Part shown: positions 36,937-45,900 of the stretch, piece after piece | Layout of the letters: every line of letters starts with the position of its first letter | How positions within the stretch are numbered: position 1 is the first letter of the stretch | Assembly (NCBI RefSeq): GCF_000309385.1 | Contig: NZ_JH976537.1 | Span: forward strand, 4,557,375 to 4,621,374 | Source of the DNA: Nodosilinea nodulosa PCC 7104 | GTDB taxonomy: Bacteria > Cyanobacteriota > Cyanobacteriia > Phormidesmidales > Phormidesmidaceae | Reading direction: 5' to 3' | Length of the DNA: 64,000 bases | The notes under the pieces: model-generated | Told to the model about the DNA's origin: nothing | Databases searched by the model: none | What the model saw: the letters and a program-made list of their open reading frames with translations, nothing else | Translations under genes and position numbers: made by a program

Positions 36937-38592
36937 ATGTCTAATCCTTTTCAGCAGCTAAAGGATACGTTTAGGACTATTGGATCCAATCTCACCACAG
37001 AGGCAGCTACTACGGCTAAGGCCTCTCTGCGGGAATGGCTGGAGGCCAACGCCGACGCGCTTCAAAATCGGCACAAGCAGGGAGAGTTTAACGGCACGAT
37101 GATGCAGTATTTTCACTGGTACAGCCCCGCCGACGGCAACCACTGGAATCACGTTAGGGAGGAGGCCCAGGCCCTGGTTCGCGCGGGCATTACGGCCCTG
37201 TGGCTGCCCCCTGCCTATAAAGGTATCGGCGGCGGCTACGACGTGGGGTATGGGGTTTATGACTTGTTTGACCTGGGGGAATTTGATCAAAAGGGAACGG
37301 TTCGCACCAAATATGGAACCAAAGATGAATTTGTGGCAGCTGTCAACACCTGCCGCAATCTAGGCCTGAATATCTACGCCGATGTGGTGTTTAACCACAA
37401 AATGGCGGCGGATGTTGAGGAGGAGTTTAATGCAACTCCAATGGATCCGAGCGATCGCCATCGGCCCCTGGGCGAGATGCGCAAGATCAAGTCTTGGACA
37501 GGCTTTAATTTTCCGGGCCGGGGAGACAAATACTCAAGCATGAAGTGGCACTGGTATCACTTTGATGCGATCGACTACAACAGCTTTGAACCCGACTACA
37601 AAGCCGTTTGGCTGATGGAGGGCAAAACCTTTGAAGACAAAGTGAGCTGGGAATTGGGCAGCTTTGACTACCTGATGGGCTGTGATCTCGACATTGACCA
37701 CCCCGAGGTATGCGGCGAGCTGAAATACTGGGGCGAGTGGATGCTTGACCACATCGGTGTAGACGGCTTTCGGGTCGATGCGATTAAGCACATTTGCGGC
37801 GACTTCTTTGTCGATTGGCTGGGTCACCTAGAGCACTATGCCCAGCGAGATCTGTTCTGCGTAGGTGAGTACTGGACCTACGATTTAGGGGCGTTGAGTT
37901 GGTATGCCGGCAATTCGGGCGGTCGATTAAATCTCTTTGACGCACCGCTGCACAACAATTTTCACCAGGCCAGCAAAGCAGGTAGCAGCTACGATCTGCG
38001 CACTATTTTTGACAATACCGTGGTGAAAGAAATGCCCCTGCTGGCGGTCACCCTGGTCGAGAATCACGACACTCAACCTCTACAGGCCTTGGAGTCAGTA
38101 GTAGAAGCGTGGTTTAAGCCCCTGGCCTATGCCCTGATTTTGCTGCGGGAGGAAGGCTACCCCTGCATCTTTTACTGCGACTACTATGGTGCCCACTACG
38201 TAGACAAAGGCCGCGACGGCCATGAGTATGAGATCTGGCTAGATTCGCACCGGGAGATTTTAGACCGGCTGCTGATTGGTCGCAAGCATTTTGCCTACGG
38301 CCCCCAGTACGACTACTTTGATCACCCCAACGTGGTGGGCTGGACTCGCCTGGGCTCGGACAGCCACCCCCGAGCAATGGCGGTACTGCTGAGCAACGGG
38401 GCAGAGGGCACCAAGTGGATGGAGGTAGGTAAGCCCAACACCACCTTCTACGACCTGACGGGGCATATTCCCCAGACGATTACCACCAACGAGGACGGCT
38501 GGGCGGAGTTTCGCTGCAACGGCGGGTCGGTGTCGGTGTGGGCAGAAGAACATCCAATTTTGGGATCGCTGCTGGGTCTGCTGCCGGGGTAG
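36937..38592 (+). CDS. Alpha-amylase (GH13, cytoplasmic)
   Basis: A 551-residue glycoside hydrolase family 13 enzyme without a signal peptide, so it should act on internal glycogen or maltodextrins. The conserved regions are ADVVFNHK (region I), GFRVDAIKH with the nucleophile aspartate (II), GEYW with the acid/base glutamate (III) and ENHDTQ with the third aspartate (IV). The opening NGTMMQYFHWYSPADGNHW is typical of the liquefying, Bacillus-type subfamily GH13_5. I chose the ATG at 36937; a GTG nine bases upstream (36928) is possible. An N-terminal leader of about 50 residues precedes the barrel. Confidence 0.93.
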   Translation: MSNPFQQLKDTFRTIGSNLTTEAATTAKASLREWLEANADALQNRHKQGEFNGTMMQYFHWYSPADGNHWNHVREEAQALVRAGITALWLPPAYKGIGGGYDVGYGVYDLFDLGEFDQKGTVRTKYGTKDEFVAAVNTCRNLGLNIYADVVFNHKMAADVEEEFNATPMDPSDRHRPLGEMRKIKSWTGFNFPGRGDKYSSMKWHWYHFDAIDYNSFEPDYKAVWLMEGKTFEDKVSWELGSFDYLMGCDLDIDHPEVCGELKYWGEWMLDHIGVDGFRVDAIKHICGDFFVDWLGHLEHYAQRDLFCVGEYWTYDLGALSWYAGNSGGRLNLFDAPLHNNFHQASKAGSSYDLRTIFDNTVVKEMPLLAVTLVENHDTQPLQALESVVEAWFKPLAYALILLREEGYPCIFYCDYYGAHYVDKGRDGHEYEIWLDSHREILDRLLIGRKHFAYGPQYDYFDHPNVVGWTRLGSDSHPRAMAVLLSNGAEGTKWMEVGKPNTTFYDLTGHIPQTITTNEDGWAEFRCNGGSVSVWAEEHPILGSLLGLLPG

Positions 38593-38915
38593 ATATAGCT
38601 GTAGCCAGTTTGGTTGAGACATGGCTCCTATGAGCGCTCAAACGTTTGAACGTTCATAGGGTGTTTCTAGATGTCCTACCCAACGTGCCTATGGCTATGG
38701 CTATAGCAAAAGCTTGGCTGAGCTAGGGGCTGCACTGGGGGGCGATCGCATCTATCCCCAAAGCAGCTTTGAGGGTGCGCAAGCTACCGCGCCAGCCGAC
38801 GGGTCATCTTCCATGGGATAGAATTTTATGCCGCGAAAAGTTAAGCTGTGTAACGCCCGCTCATTTTTTGCTCAAGCAGCTGGGCGTTTGTCTCTATGGT
38901 TAAATTGGTACTTTC
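38593..38915 (+). other. Spacer between amylase and desB with structured desB leader
   Basis: The 323-base spacer has no gene. Besides the long palindrome at 38627-38660 it carries an imperfect stem just before desB: AACGCCC (38852-38858) with GGGCGTT (38882-38888), with extra pairing GCT/AGC inside. desB is cold-induced in cyanobacteria, so a temperature-sensitive leader fold is conceivable, but that is speculation. Confidence 0.4.
38627..38660. repeat. 34-bp near-perfect palindrome after the amylase gene
   Basis: The sequence from 38627 to 38660 is its own reverse complement except for two base pairs (one a G-T wobble). The centre TCAAACGTTTGA is exact with no loop spacer. It lies 34 bases after the amylase stop. 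The following bases GTGTTTC make a weak T-run, so it may be a terminator, but the lack of a loop also fits a binding site for a dimeric protein or a cruciform. Confidence 0.75.
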
Positions 38916-39995
38916 GTGCAAGTAGATCGCGTTTCGACCGGGGCTACAGATGCAGAGCTGTCAGCCTATGTTCGATCAGCTCAGGAATTAGACTTCACCC
39001 TTCAAGATCTCAAAGCTGCTATTCCCGCCCGCTGTTTTCAGCCTTCTGCAATTCGCTCACTGGCCTATTTCTGCTTAGATATTGGGATTATTGCCGCTCT
39101 GTATGCCCTGGCCCATGCGGTCAATTCCTGGCTCTTTTTTCCTGTCTTTTGGCTGGCCCAGGGCACCATGTTTTGGGCTCTTTTTGTGGTGGGTCACGAC
39201 TGCGGCCACGGGTCATTCTCTCACCATAAATGGTTAAACAACGTCGTCGGACACCTGGCCCATACGCCCATTTTGGTGCCTTACCACGGCTGGCGTATCA
39301 GCCACCGCACCCACCACGCCAATACAGGCAACATTGACACCGACGAGAGCTGGTACCCGGTTGATGAATCGACCTATCGGACTATGCCGGCGGTGCAAAA
39401 GTTTATTCGGTTTTACGGCTCTCTGCTGGCCTATCCGTTCTACCTGTTCTTCAGATCGTCGGGACGTAGCGGATCACACTTTATGCCCAGTAGCGATCTG
39501 TTTCGCCCTTCGGAGCGCCGCGATGTGCTGGTCAGCACCCTGTGCTGGGCAGCTATGGTTTTGGCGTTGGCCTGGCTGGGGGTGACCAACGGCCTGCTGT
39601 TTGTGGTGCAGTACTACGTGGCACCCTATCTAGTGTTTGTCATGTGGCTAGATTTTGTGACGTTTTTGCATCACAGCGAGCCAAATATTCCCTGGTATCG
39701 GGGAGATGAGTGGTATTTTCTCAAGGGGGCGCTGTCGACTATTGACCGCGACTACGGCTTTATCAACCCCATTCACCACAACATTGGCACCCACGTGGCC
39801 CACCACATTTTTCTGAGTATCCCTCACTATCATCTAAAGACAGCGACTGAGGCCATTGTGCCTGTTTTGGGCAGCTACTACCGGCGCTCTGAGGAGCCGG
39901 TGTGGCGAAGCTTTGCTCGGTCATTTTGGGCCTGCCACTATGTAGCCGATCAGGGCGCTAAGGTTTACTATCAGCCCCAACCCAACCATCGCTAA
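38916..39995 (+). CDS. desB: Omega-3 (delta-15) acyl-lipid desaturase
   Basis: DesB adds the omega-3 double bond to membrane lipid fatty acids using ferredoxin, important in the cold. The 359-residue membrane protein has the three histidine boxes: HDCGH at 94-98, HRTHH at 130-134 and HVAHH near residue 291. The segments FTLQDLKAAIP, NTGNIDTDESWYPV and STIDRDYGFINPIHH match DesB rather than the delta-12 enzyme DesA. Hydrophobic stretches at about 48-90 and 210-245 are the membrane spans. It starts with GTG at 38916. Confidence 0.95.
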   Translation: MQVDRVSTGATDAELSAYVRSAQELDFTLQDLKAAIPARCFQPSAIRSLAYFCLDIGIIAALYALAHAVNSWLFFPVFWLAQGTMFWALFVVGHDCGHGSFSHHKWLNNVVGHLAHTPILVPYHGWRISHRTHHANTGNIDTDESWYPVDESTYRTMPAVQKFIRFYGSLLAYPFYLFFRSSGRSGSHFMPSSDLFRPSERRDVLVSTLCWAAMVLALAWLGVTNGLLFVVQYYVAPYLVFVMWLDFVTFLHHSEPNIPWYRGDEWYFLKGALSTIDRDYGFINPIHHNIGTHVAHHIFLSIPHYHLKTATEAIVPVLGSYYRRSEEPVWRSFARSFWACHYVADQGAKVYYQPQPNHR

Positions 39996-40052
39996 CCCCG
40001 ATCGCGCCTGAAATACCCCTCGCTCAGGGCTGCTTCGGTAGTCCCAGCGATG

Positions 40053-40100
40053 AAGTGGGCAGTTTAGAATCAGTGCGGTTCTAGGCTGCCCACTTTAGTT
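40053..40100 (+). terminator. Terminator after desB
   Basis: AAGTGGGCAG (40053-40062) pairs with CTGCCCACTT (40086-40095), with an inner TAGAA/TTCTA stem, followed by TAGTTTGG. Confidence 0.7.
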
Positions 40101-40152
40101 TGGAGTTGGGGGTTTGGAGCTGGCATTTAGTTCTTGTAGCAGCGCTTTGGCG

Positions 40153-41085
40153 ATGACCCTGCCTTTAATTTCGGCCATTATTTGCACCCATAACCGGGCC
40201 AGCTATTTGGGGGCTGCGATCGCCAGCCTGCTGGAGCAAACCTATGTCAACTATGAAGTCATCGTGATTGACAATGCTTCAACCGACGATACAAAGGCGG
40301 TGGTTGAGGCCTTCCAGCCCCGGCTGACCTACCTGTACGAGGGGACGCTGGGGCTATCGGCGGCGCGCAACCGGGGAGCGGCGATCGCGCGGGGCAGCAT
40401 TCTGGCCTACCTAGATGACGATGCCGAGGCCTCGCCGCAGTGGCTGGCGGCGTTGGCAGAGGCCTTTGCGAACCATGCCCAAGCCGCGATCGCGGGCGGT
40501 GCGGTGAGCCTAATCTGGCCCCAGGGCATAGCCTCCCCCCGCTGGCTATCGCCGACGCTGGCAGAGAGCCTGGGGGCATACGATCTAGGCCCCGGCCTTC
40601 GGCTCATTACTGACCCGGGTCAGACCCCACGGGGTCTCAACTACGCCGTCAAAAAGTCCTTCCTCGATGCCGCTGGCGGCTTTGACCCCCAGCTGGGACG
40701 GGTCGGCAAAAACCTGCTCTCTAACGAAGAACTGCACCTGACCCAGCAGGCCCTGGCCAGCGGCTTTGAGGTCCTGTTTGTGCCCCAGGCGCAGGTAGCC
40801 CACAATGTTGCCCCCGAGCGGCTGCACCCGGGCTGGTTTTTGCGCCGGAGCTGGTGGCAGGGCATTAGCGAGTGCTACCGCGAACACCTGACCCGCACCC
40901 TGACCGGGCAGCGGTTGAAGGTGCGAAGTATGTGCCTGCTGCGGGGGCTGGCTAAGGCAATTAAAAGCTGGCCAGACCCCGCCCTGCGGTTTGAAAACCT
41001 GGTCTATGCCTACGGCCAGTTGGGCTACGTGTTTAGCGGCCTGCGCCACCTGCTGCCTGGTCTCAGGTCCAGAGCCTGCCCTTGA
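40153..41085 (+). CDS. Glycosyltransferase family 2
   Basis: A 310-residue GT-A fold enzyme from the ATG at 40153 (MTLPLISAIICTHNRASYL). It has the donor-binding EVIVIDNASTDDT and the acidic metal-binding motif AYLDDDAEASPQW, then NEELHLTQQALASGFEVLFVP, as in enzymes that transfer sugars to growing glycans. There are no clear membrane helices. It is the first of three same-strand genes (two GT2 and a WcaF-like acetyltransferase) that together look like a small exopolysaccharide cassette. Acceptor and sugar are unknown. An upstream GTG/ATG in the frame (40114) is less likely. Confidence 0.88.
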   Translation: MTLPLISAIICTHNRASYLGAAIASLLEQTYVNYEVIVIDNASTDDTKAVVEAFQPRLTYLYEGTLGLSAARNRGAAIARGSILAYLDDDAEASPQWLAALAEAFANHAQAAIAGGAVSLIWPQGIASPRWLSPTLAESLGAYDLGPGLRLITDPGQTPRGLNYAVKKSFLDAAGGFDPQLGRVGKNLLSNEELHLTQQALASGFEVLFVPQAQVAHNVAPERLHPGWFLRRSWWQGISECYREHLTRTLTGQRLKVRSMCLLRGLAKAIKSWPDPALRFENLVYAYGQLGYVFSGLRHLLPGLRSRACP

Positions 41086-41162
41086 TCTCTGCTTTTAATC
41101 TATCGAGGCTACAGTGCTTCCATTGCCTGCTCACCCAACCCACGATTTGAAGAGAATCCACC

Positions 41163-42125
41163 ATGTCTACGACGCCCCCTAAGGTACCTATCTCGGTGCT
41201 GATACCGGCCAAAAATGAGGAGCAAAACCTGCCCGCCTGCCTGGCCAGCCTGGAGCGGGCGGCGGAGATTTTTGTGGTGGATTCCCAAAGCAGCGATCGC
41301 AGTGCAGCCATTGCCAAGGCTGCCGGAGCCAAGGTGGTGCAGTTTGAGTTTAATGGCCACTGGCCCAAAAAGAAAAACTGGGCCTTGGACAATCTGCCGT
41401 TTAGCCACGAGTGGGTGCTGATTGTTGACTGCGACGAGCGCATTCCCCCCGCGCTGTGGGACGAAATCGAAGGGGCCATTCGCCAGGGAAACGTCGATGG
41501 CTACTACCTGAACCGTCGGGTCTTTTTTCTGGGCACCTGGATTCGCCACGGCGGCAAGTACCCCGATTGGAACCTGCGCCTGTTCCGCCACCAAAAGGGC
41601 CGCTACGAAAACCTGCAAACTGCCGATATTGCCAACACTGGCGACAACGAAGTGCACGAGCACGTGATGATCGAGGGGGCGGTAGGCTACCTCAAACAGG
41701 ACATGCTCCACGAAGACTTTCGGGACCTGTACCACTGGCTGGCCCGCCACAACCGCTACTCCAACTGGGAGGCGCAGGTCTATTACAATCTGCTCACCGG
41801 GATGGAGGACGGCGGTACCATTGGCGCCAATCTGTTTGGCGATGCGGTGCAGCGCAAGCGGTTTCTGAAGAAAATTTGGGTGCGCCTGCCGTTTAAGCCT
41901 CTGCTGCGGTTTGTGCTGTTTTATGTGCTGCGGCTGGGTTTTTTAGACGGACGGGCAGGCTATATCTACGGGCGGCTGCTGAGCCAGTACGAGTACCAGA
42001 TTGGGGTCAAGCTGTTTGAACTGCGCCAGTTTGGGGGACAGCTAAATGTTACCCCCAAGGCAAGCGCAGCGTCGCCCCAGTCTGCGATCAAACCCTCGAT
42101 TGTTTCGATAGAATCGGCCCCCTAA
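41163..42125 (+). CDS. Glycosyltransferase family 2 (WaaE/KdtX-like)
   Basis: A 320-residue GT2 enzyme of the WaaE-like type: PISVLIPAKNEEQNLPACLASL at the start, VDSQSSDRS, WALDNLPFSHEWVLIVDCDER with the metal-binding acidic residues, and RNRLFRHQKG-like NLRLFRHQKGRYE. The C-terminal region (about 250-285) is hydrophobic and basic, suggesting membrane attachment. It overlaps nothing and starts 77 bases after the previous glycosyltransferase. Related genes occur in exopolysaccharide and lipopolysaccharide loci. Confidence 0.9.
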   Translation: MSTTPPKVPISVLIPAKNEEQNLPACLASLERAAEIFVVDSQSSDRSAAIAKAAGAKVVQFEFNGHWPKKKNWALDNLPFSHEWVLIVDCDERIPPALWDEIEGAIRQGNVDGYYLNRRVFFLGTWIRHGGKYPDWNLRLFRHQKGRYENLQTADIANTGDNEVHEHVMIEGAVGYLKQDMLHEDFRDLYHWLARHNRYSNWEAQVYYNLLTGMEDGGTIGANLFGDAVQRKRFLKKIWVRLPFKPLLRFVLFYVLRLGFLDGRAGYIYGRLLSQYEYQIGVKLFELRQFGGQLNVTPKASAASPQSAIKPSIVSIESAP

Positions 42126-42147
42126 GACCTGTTAATAGTGGCTGGTA

Positions 42148-42759
42148 ATGACGGTTCCTGCTCCTGCTAATTCCGGTGAGTCTTTTGATTGGGGAGGCGA
42201 TCGCCCCTGGGTGCAGCTCAATACCTACGACCAGTCCTGGTATAAACCAGGGCGATCTAAGGCAGTTATTCTGCTGTGGTGGCTGCTGCAAGCGGTGATC
42301 TTTCCGCTGACGCCCCACGCCTTCCACGGGCCAAGGTGCTGGCTGCTACGGCGGTTTGGGGCCACCATCGGCCAGGGCGTAGTGATTCGCCCGACGGCGC
42401 GGTTTACCTATCCGTGGAATGTGGCCATTGGCGACCACAGCTGGATTGGGGACGATGTGGTGCTCTACAGCCTGGTGCAGATCACCATCGGCCAGCACTG
42501 CGTGATTTCGCAAAAAAGCTACCTGTGCACCGGCAGCCACGATATCCAAGATCCCCACTTTGGCCTGGTGGTGGCGCCAGTGAGGATTGAAAACGGTGCC
42601 TGGGTGGCGACCGACTGCTTTGTCGCGCCTGGGGTAACGGTGGGAGCTAACAGCGTGGTGGGGGCGCGCAGCAGCGTATTTAAGTCGCTGCCGCCGGGAC
42701 AAATTTGCTACGGCAACCCCTGTCGGGCCGTTGCCCCGCGCCGCATGGCGACAGACTAA
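42148..42759 (+). CDS. WcaF-like hexapeptide-repeat acetyltransferase
   Basis: A 203-residue left-handed beta-helix O-acetyltransferase. Repeats of the [LIV]-G-x4 type run from about residue 70 (GATIGQGVVIRP, NVAIGDHSWIGDDV, ITIGQHCVISQ) to 185, with CTGSHDIQDPHFG holding the catalytic histidine and the end CYGNPCRAVAPR. It resembles WcaF of colanic acid synthesis; a similar gene is called hpsU in the hormogonium polysaccharide cluster of Nostoc, but I cannot prove orthology. The gene starts 22 bases after the second glycosyltransferase, so the three are probably one transcript that builds and decorates an exopolysaccharide. Confidence 0.88.
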   Translation: MTVPAPANSGESFDWGGDRPWVQLNTYDQSWYKPGRSKAVILLWWLLQAVIFPLTPHAFHGPRCWLLRRFGATIGQGVVIRPTARFTYPWNVAIGDHSWIGDDVVLYSLVQITIGQHCVISQKSYLCTGSHDIQDPHFGLVVAPVRIENGAWVATDCFVAPGVTVGANSVVGARSSVFKSLPPGQICYGNPCRAVAPRRMATD

Positions 42760-43136
42760 AAGATTCTGCGATCGCCTCAGGGATGACCCTACGCCGCTGC
42801 CCGAGTCCTCGGATGGCTCGCAGAGGCGGTTTAAATCTTTATCGCTTGTCGGTTAACATTTCAATGCACAGTGCCGACACCATTGATCTAAGCTAATAGT
42901 CTGGTGGCGGCATCTGCCCGTCGGATCAGCAACAGCGGTAGGCATTCGGCCCACCTTTGAGTTTTAGCGATCGCGGCCTTGCTTAAGCAATGTCAATCTG
43001 ACTACGGATTAGGAGAATTCGGAGTAGGATGGCTCTATGCCAGTCGGGGTAGACTGTTTGACCTGGGGCGCGCACGGTTTGTTAGCCCTGTCCCCGGTGG
43101 CAGCGCGAATACGTCACATAAAGGTTCATTGCTCCA
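42760..43136 (+). other. Gene-free spacer before the aminopeptidase gene
   Basis: A 377-base spacer with no supported gene. It holds a perfect 12-bp palindrome, TTGCTTAAGCAA (42979-42990), possibly an operator. An in-frame stop TAA at 43119-43121 shows that the aminopeptidase does not start further upstream. Confidence 0.4.
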
Positions 43137-45758
43137 ATGCCAAACGCCCACCGCACATTTCAGATCGAAAGCTCGCTGGATACCAACAACGGCCACAAAT
43201 CCTTTGAAATGCCGGGGGCCAAACCCCACTACAACCCCGATCGCCCCGGCCAGGTCGAGCACATTGCGCTAGATCTCAGCCTCGATCTGGATAACAAAAT
43301 CTGCGCGGGCACCTGCAAAATTCGCATCAACCCCGTGCGCGATGGGGTCGATAGCCTGACGCTGGACGCGGTGAACCAGCAGATTGAGTCGGTAAAGGTG
43401 GGCAGCGCCAAGCAGGACTTTGACTACGACGGCGAGCGGCTGGTGGTGCGGCTGAAAAAGCCCGCGATCGCGGGGGAAGCCTTTACCGTTGCGATCGCCT
43501 ATCGCCTGGTGCAGCCCGAGCGCGGCCTCTACTTCATTGGCCCCGACAAGCACTACCCCGACAAGCCCGTGCAGGTGTGGACCCAGGGCGAAGACGAGGA
43601 CTCCCGCTTCTGGTTTCCCTGCTTCGACTATCCCGGTATGCTCTCCACCTCAGAGATTAAGGTGCGGGTGCCCGCCGCTTACCAGGTGGTCTCCAACGGC
43701 GAACTGGTCGACACCAGCGAAGACGACGGCCACAAGGTCTACCACTGGCACCAAAAACAGGTGCACCCCACCTACCTAATGGCCCTGGCGGTGGGCGAGT
43801 TCGACGTCATCCAAGACCAGTGGCAGGATATTCCCGTCACCTACTACGTGGAGAAGGGCCGCCAAGACCAGGGGCAGCTCACCATGGGCAAAACGCCCCG
43901 CATGGTGGCATTCCTGAGCGAAAAATACGGCTATAACTACGCCTTCCCCAAGTACGCCCAGGTGTGCGCCGCCGACTTTATCTTTGGCGGCATGGAAAAT
44001 ACCTCGGTGACGATTCTCACCGATCGCTGCCTGCTGGACGAGCGGGCTGCGATCGACAACCGCAATTCCGAATCCCTCGTCGTCCACGAGCTGGCCCATC
44101 AGTGGTTTGGCGACCTGCTGGTGATCAACCACTGGAGCCACGCCTGGGTGAAGGAGGGCATGGCCACCTACTCCGAGGTGATGTGGACCGAGCAGGAGTA
44201 CGGCGCCGATGCCGCCGCCTACTACCGCCTGGGCGAGGCCCGCAGCTATCTGAGCGAAGACAAGAGCCGCTACCGCCGCCCCATGGTCACCCACGTGTAT
44301 CGGGAGGCGATCGAACTCTACGATCGCCACATTTACGAAAAAGGGGCCTGCGTGTACCACATGATTCGCGCGGAGCTGGGCGACGCCCTGTTCTGGAAGG
44401 CGATTCAGACCTTTGTTAACGACAACGCCCACCAGACCGTGGAAACCATCGATCTGCTGCGGGCGATCGATAAAGCCACCGGACGCAACCTGCGCCCCCT
44501 GTTTGACCAGTACGTGCTGCGCGGCGGCCACCCCGACTACAAAGTCGCCTACAGCTGGGACGGCGACAGCAAGCTGGCCAAGCTCACCATTACCCAAACC
44601 CAGGCCAAGGACGGCGACACCAGCAGCACCAGCGGCCTGTTCGACCTGCGCATCCCGATCGGCTTTGGCTACCTGGGCCGGGGCAAAACCACCAAGGTCG
44701 AGGTCAAGCCCTTTACCGTGCGCATCCACGAGCGGGAGCAGGCGCTGTTCTTCCCCCTGGAGAAAAAGCCCGACTTCATTAGCTTTGATGTGGGCAACCA
44801 CTACCTCAAGACCGTGGAGCTGGAGTACCCGGTGGCCGAACTCAAGGCCCAGCTCCAGCACGACCCCGACCCCCTGTCGCGGATTGAGGCGGCGATCGCC
44901 CTGGCCAAAAAAGGCAGCTTAGAGGCCGTCGCCGCTCTGGGCACCGCCCTCACCGATGACTCCTTCTGGGGCGTACGAGCCGAGGTGGCCGAGCAGCTGG
45001 CCTCGGTCAAGCTCGACCAGGCGGTGGAGGGCTTGCTCAAGGGCCTCGATGACCCCGAAGCCCGCGTCCGCCGCGCCGTGGTGGACGCCCTGGGCGACAT
45101 CAAAACCCCCGAAAGCTACAAAGCGCTCAAGACCATCGCCGAAAAAGGCGACCCCAGCTACTACGTCGAAGCCGCCGCGATTCGCTCCCTGGGCAAAGTT
45201 GGGGCTGCCGACCTGGACGGCAAAGCTAAAGACAAGAAAACCCTGAAGCTGCTGGAGAGCATTCTCAAGGAGCGCCAGGGCTGGAACGAAATGGTGCGGT
45301 CGGGGGCGATCGCAGCCCTCAGCCAGTTCAAATCCTCCGAAGAGGCGCTGGAGCTGGTGCTGAAGTACACCGAAATCGGCACGCCCCAGGCTCTGCGCCT
45401 GGCGGCGATTCGCGCCCTGGGAGCGATCTCCAAGGGCCAGAGCAAGCCCAACGTGGAGCGAATTTTGGACCGCCTGGACGCGATCGCTCACGAGAGTTTC
45501 TTTCTCACCCAGGTCTCTGCGGTGTCGGCCCTCAGCGGCATCGAGACCGGGCGCGCCATCAGCGTGCTGCAATCGCTGGCCGACCACACCCCCGATGGCC
45601 GGGTGCGCCGCCGCGCCGAGGAAGCCGTGCAGCAGGTGCAAAAGGCGATCGGCAAGGACAAAGCGGTGGAAAAACTGCGCCAGGAAGTTGACGATCTTAA
45701 AAAGTCTAACCAGGAACTCAAGAGCCGTTTAGAAACTTTGGAAGCTAAAGCGAAGTAA
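43137..45758 (+). CDS. M1-family metalloaminopeptidase with C-terminal HEAT repeats
   Basis: An 873-residue zinc aminopeptidase. The exopeptidase motif appears as FGGMENTS (G-x-M-E-N) and the zinc site is HELAH at 317-321 with the distal glutamate in VKEGMATYSE about 20 residues on. An N-terminal beta-domain (about 20-210) precedes it. The last ~300 residues are HEAT-like repeats (for example EAAIALAKKGSLEAVAALG, AVVDALGDIKTPE, AAIRALGAIS) in place of the ERAP-type helical domain, then a coiled coil with a KSNQELKSRLETLEAK end. It should trim peptides from their N-termini in the cytoplasm. Confidence 0.93.
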   Translation: MPNAHRTFQIESSLDTNNGHKSFEMPGAKPHYNPDRPGQVEHIALDLSLDLDNKICAGTCKIRINPVRDGVDSLTLDAVNQQIESVKVGSAKQDFDYDGERLVVRLKKPAIAGEAFTVAIAYRLVQPERGLYFIGPDKHYPDKPVQVWTQGEDEDSRFWFPCFDYPGMLSTSEIKVRVPAAYQVVSNGELVDTSEDDGHKVYHWHQKQVHPTYLMALAVGEFDVIQDQWQDIPVTYYVEKGRQDQGQLTMGKTPRMVAFLSEKYGYNYAFPKYAQVCAADFIFGGMENTSVTILTDRCLLDERAAIDNRNSESLVVHELAHQWFGDLLVINHWSHAWVKEGMATYSEVMWTEQEYGADAAAYYRLGEARSYLSEDKSRYRRPMVTHVYREAIELYDRHIYEKGACVYHMIRAELGDALFWKAIQTFVNDNAHQTVETIDLLRAIDKATGRNLRPLFDQYVLRGGHPDYKVAYSWDGDSKLAKLTITQTQAKDGDTSSTSGLFDLRIPIGFGYLGRGKTTKVEVKPFTVRIHEREQALFFPLEKKPDFISFDVGNHYLKTVELEYPVAELKAQLQHDPDPLSRIEAAIALAKKGSLEAVAALGTALTDDSFWGVRAEVAEQLASVKLDQAVEGLLKGLDDPEARVRRAVVDALGDIKTPESYKALKTIAEKGDPSYYVEAAAIRSLGKVGAADLDGKAKDKKTLKLLESILKERQGWNEMVRSGAIAALSQFKSSEEALELVLKYTEIGTPQALRLAAIRALGAISKGQSKPNVERILDRLDAIAHESFFLTQVSAVSALSGIETGRAISVLQSLADHTPDGRVRRRAEEAVQQVQKAIGKDKAVEKLRQEVDDLKKSNQELKSRLETLEAKAK

Positions 45759-45850
45759 TCACAAATGCCGGTTGGCTTTAGGCTTTCCACATTCATGGCT
45801 TTTTCATAAAGATTCGCTGATTCATCTCGATGGGTAGGAAACACTCTGGA

Positions 45851-45856
45851 TATAAT
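45851..45856 (+). promoter_or_regulatory. Candidate -10 of the GTPase gene
   Basis: TATAAT lies 45 bases before the ATG at 45901. A good -35 is not visible, so the call rests on the hexamer and position alone. Confidence 0.4.
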
Positions 45857-45900
45857 CATCCACAAGACTAAGCCTGTTCAATAAAAACCTGGTTTTCTCT

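Noticed and set aside
43776..44861. Long 361-codon minus-strand frame inside the aminopeptidase gene
   Set aside because: A shadow of a high-GC coding region with strong codon bias; its residues (many G, A, V, H, L) match no family.
44919..45641. 240-codon minus-strand frame in the HEAT-repeat part
   Set aside because: Also a shadow of the aminopeptidase reading frame.
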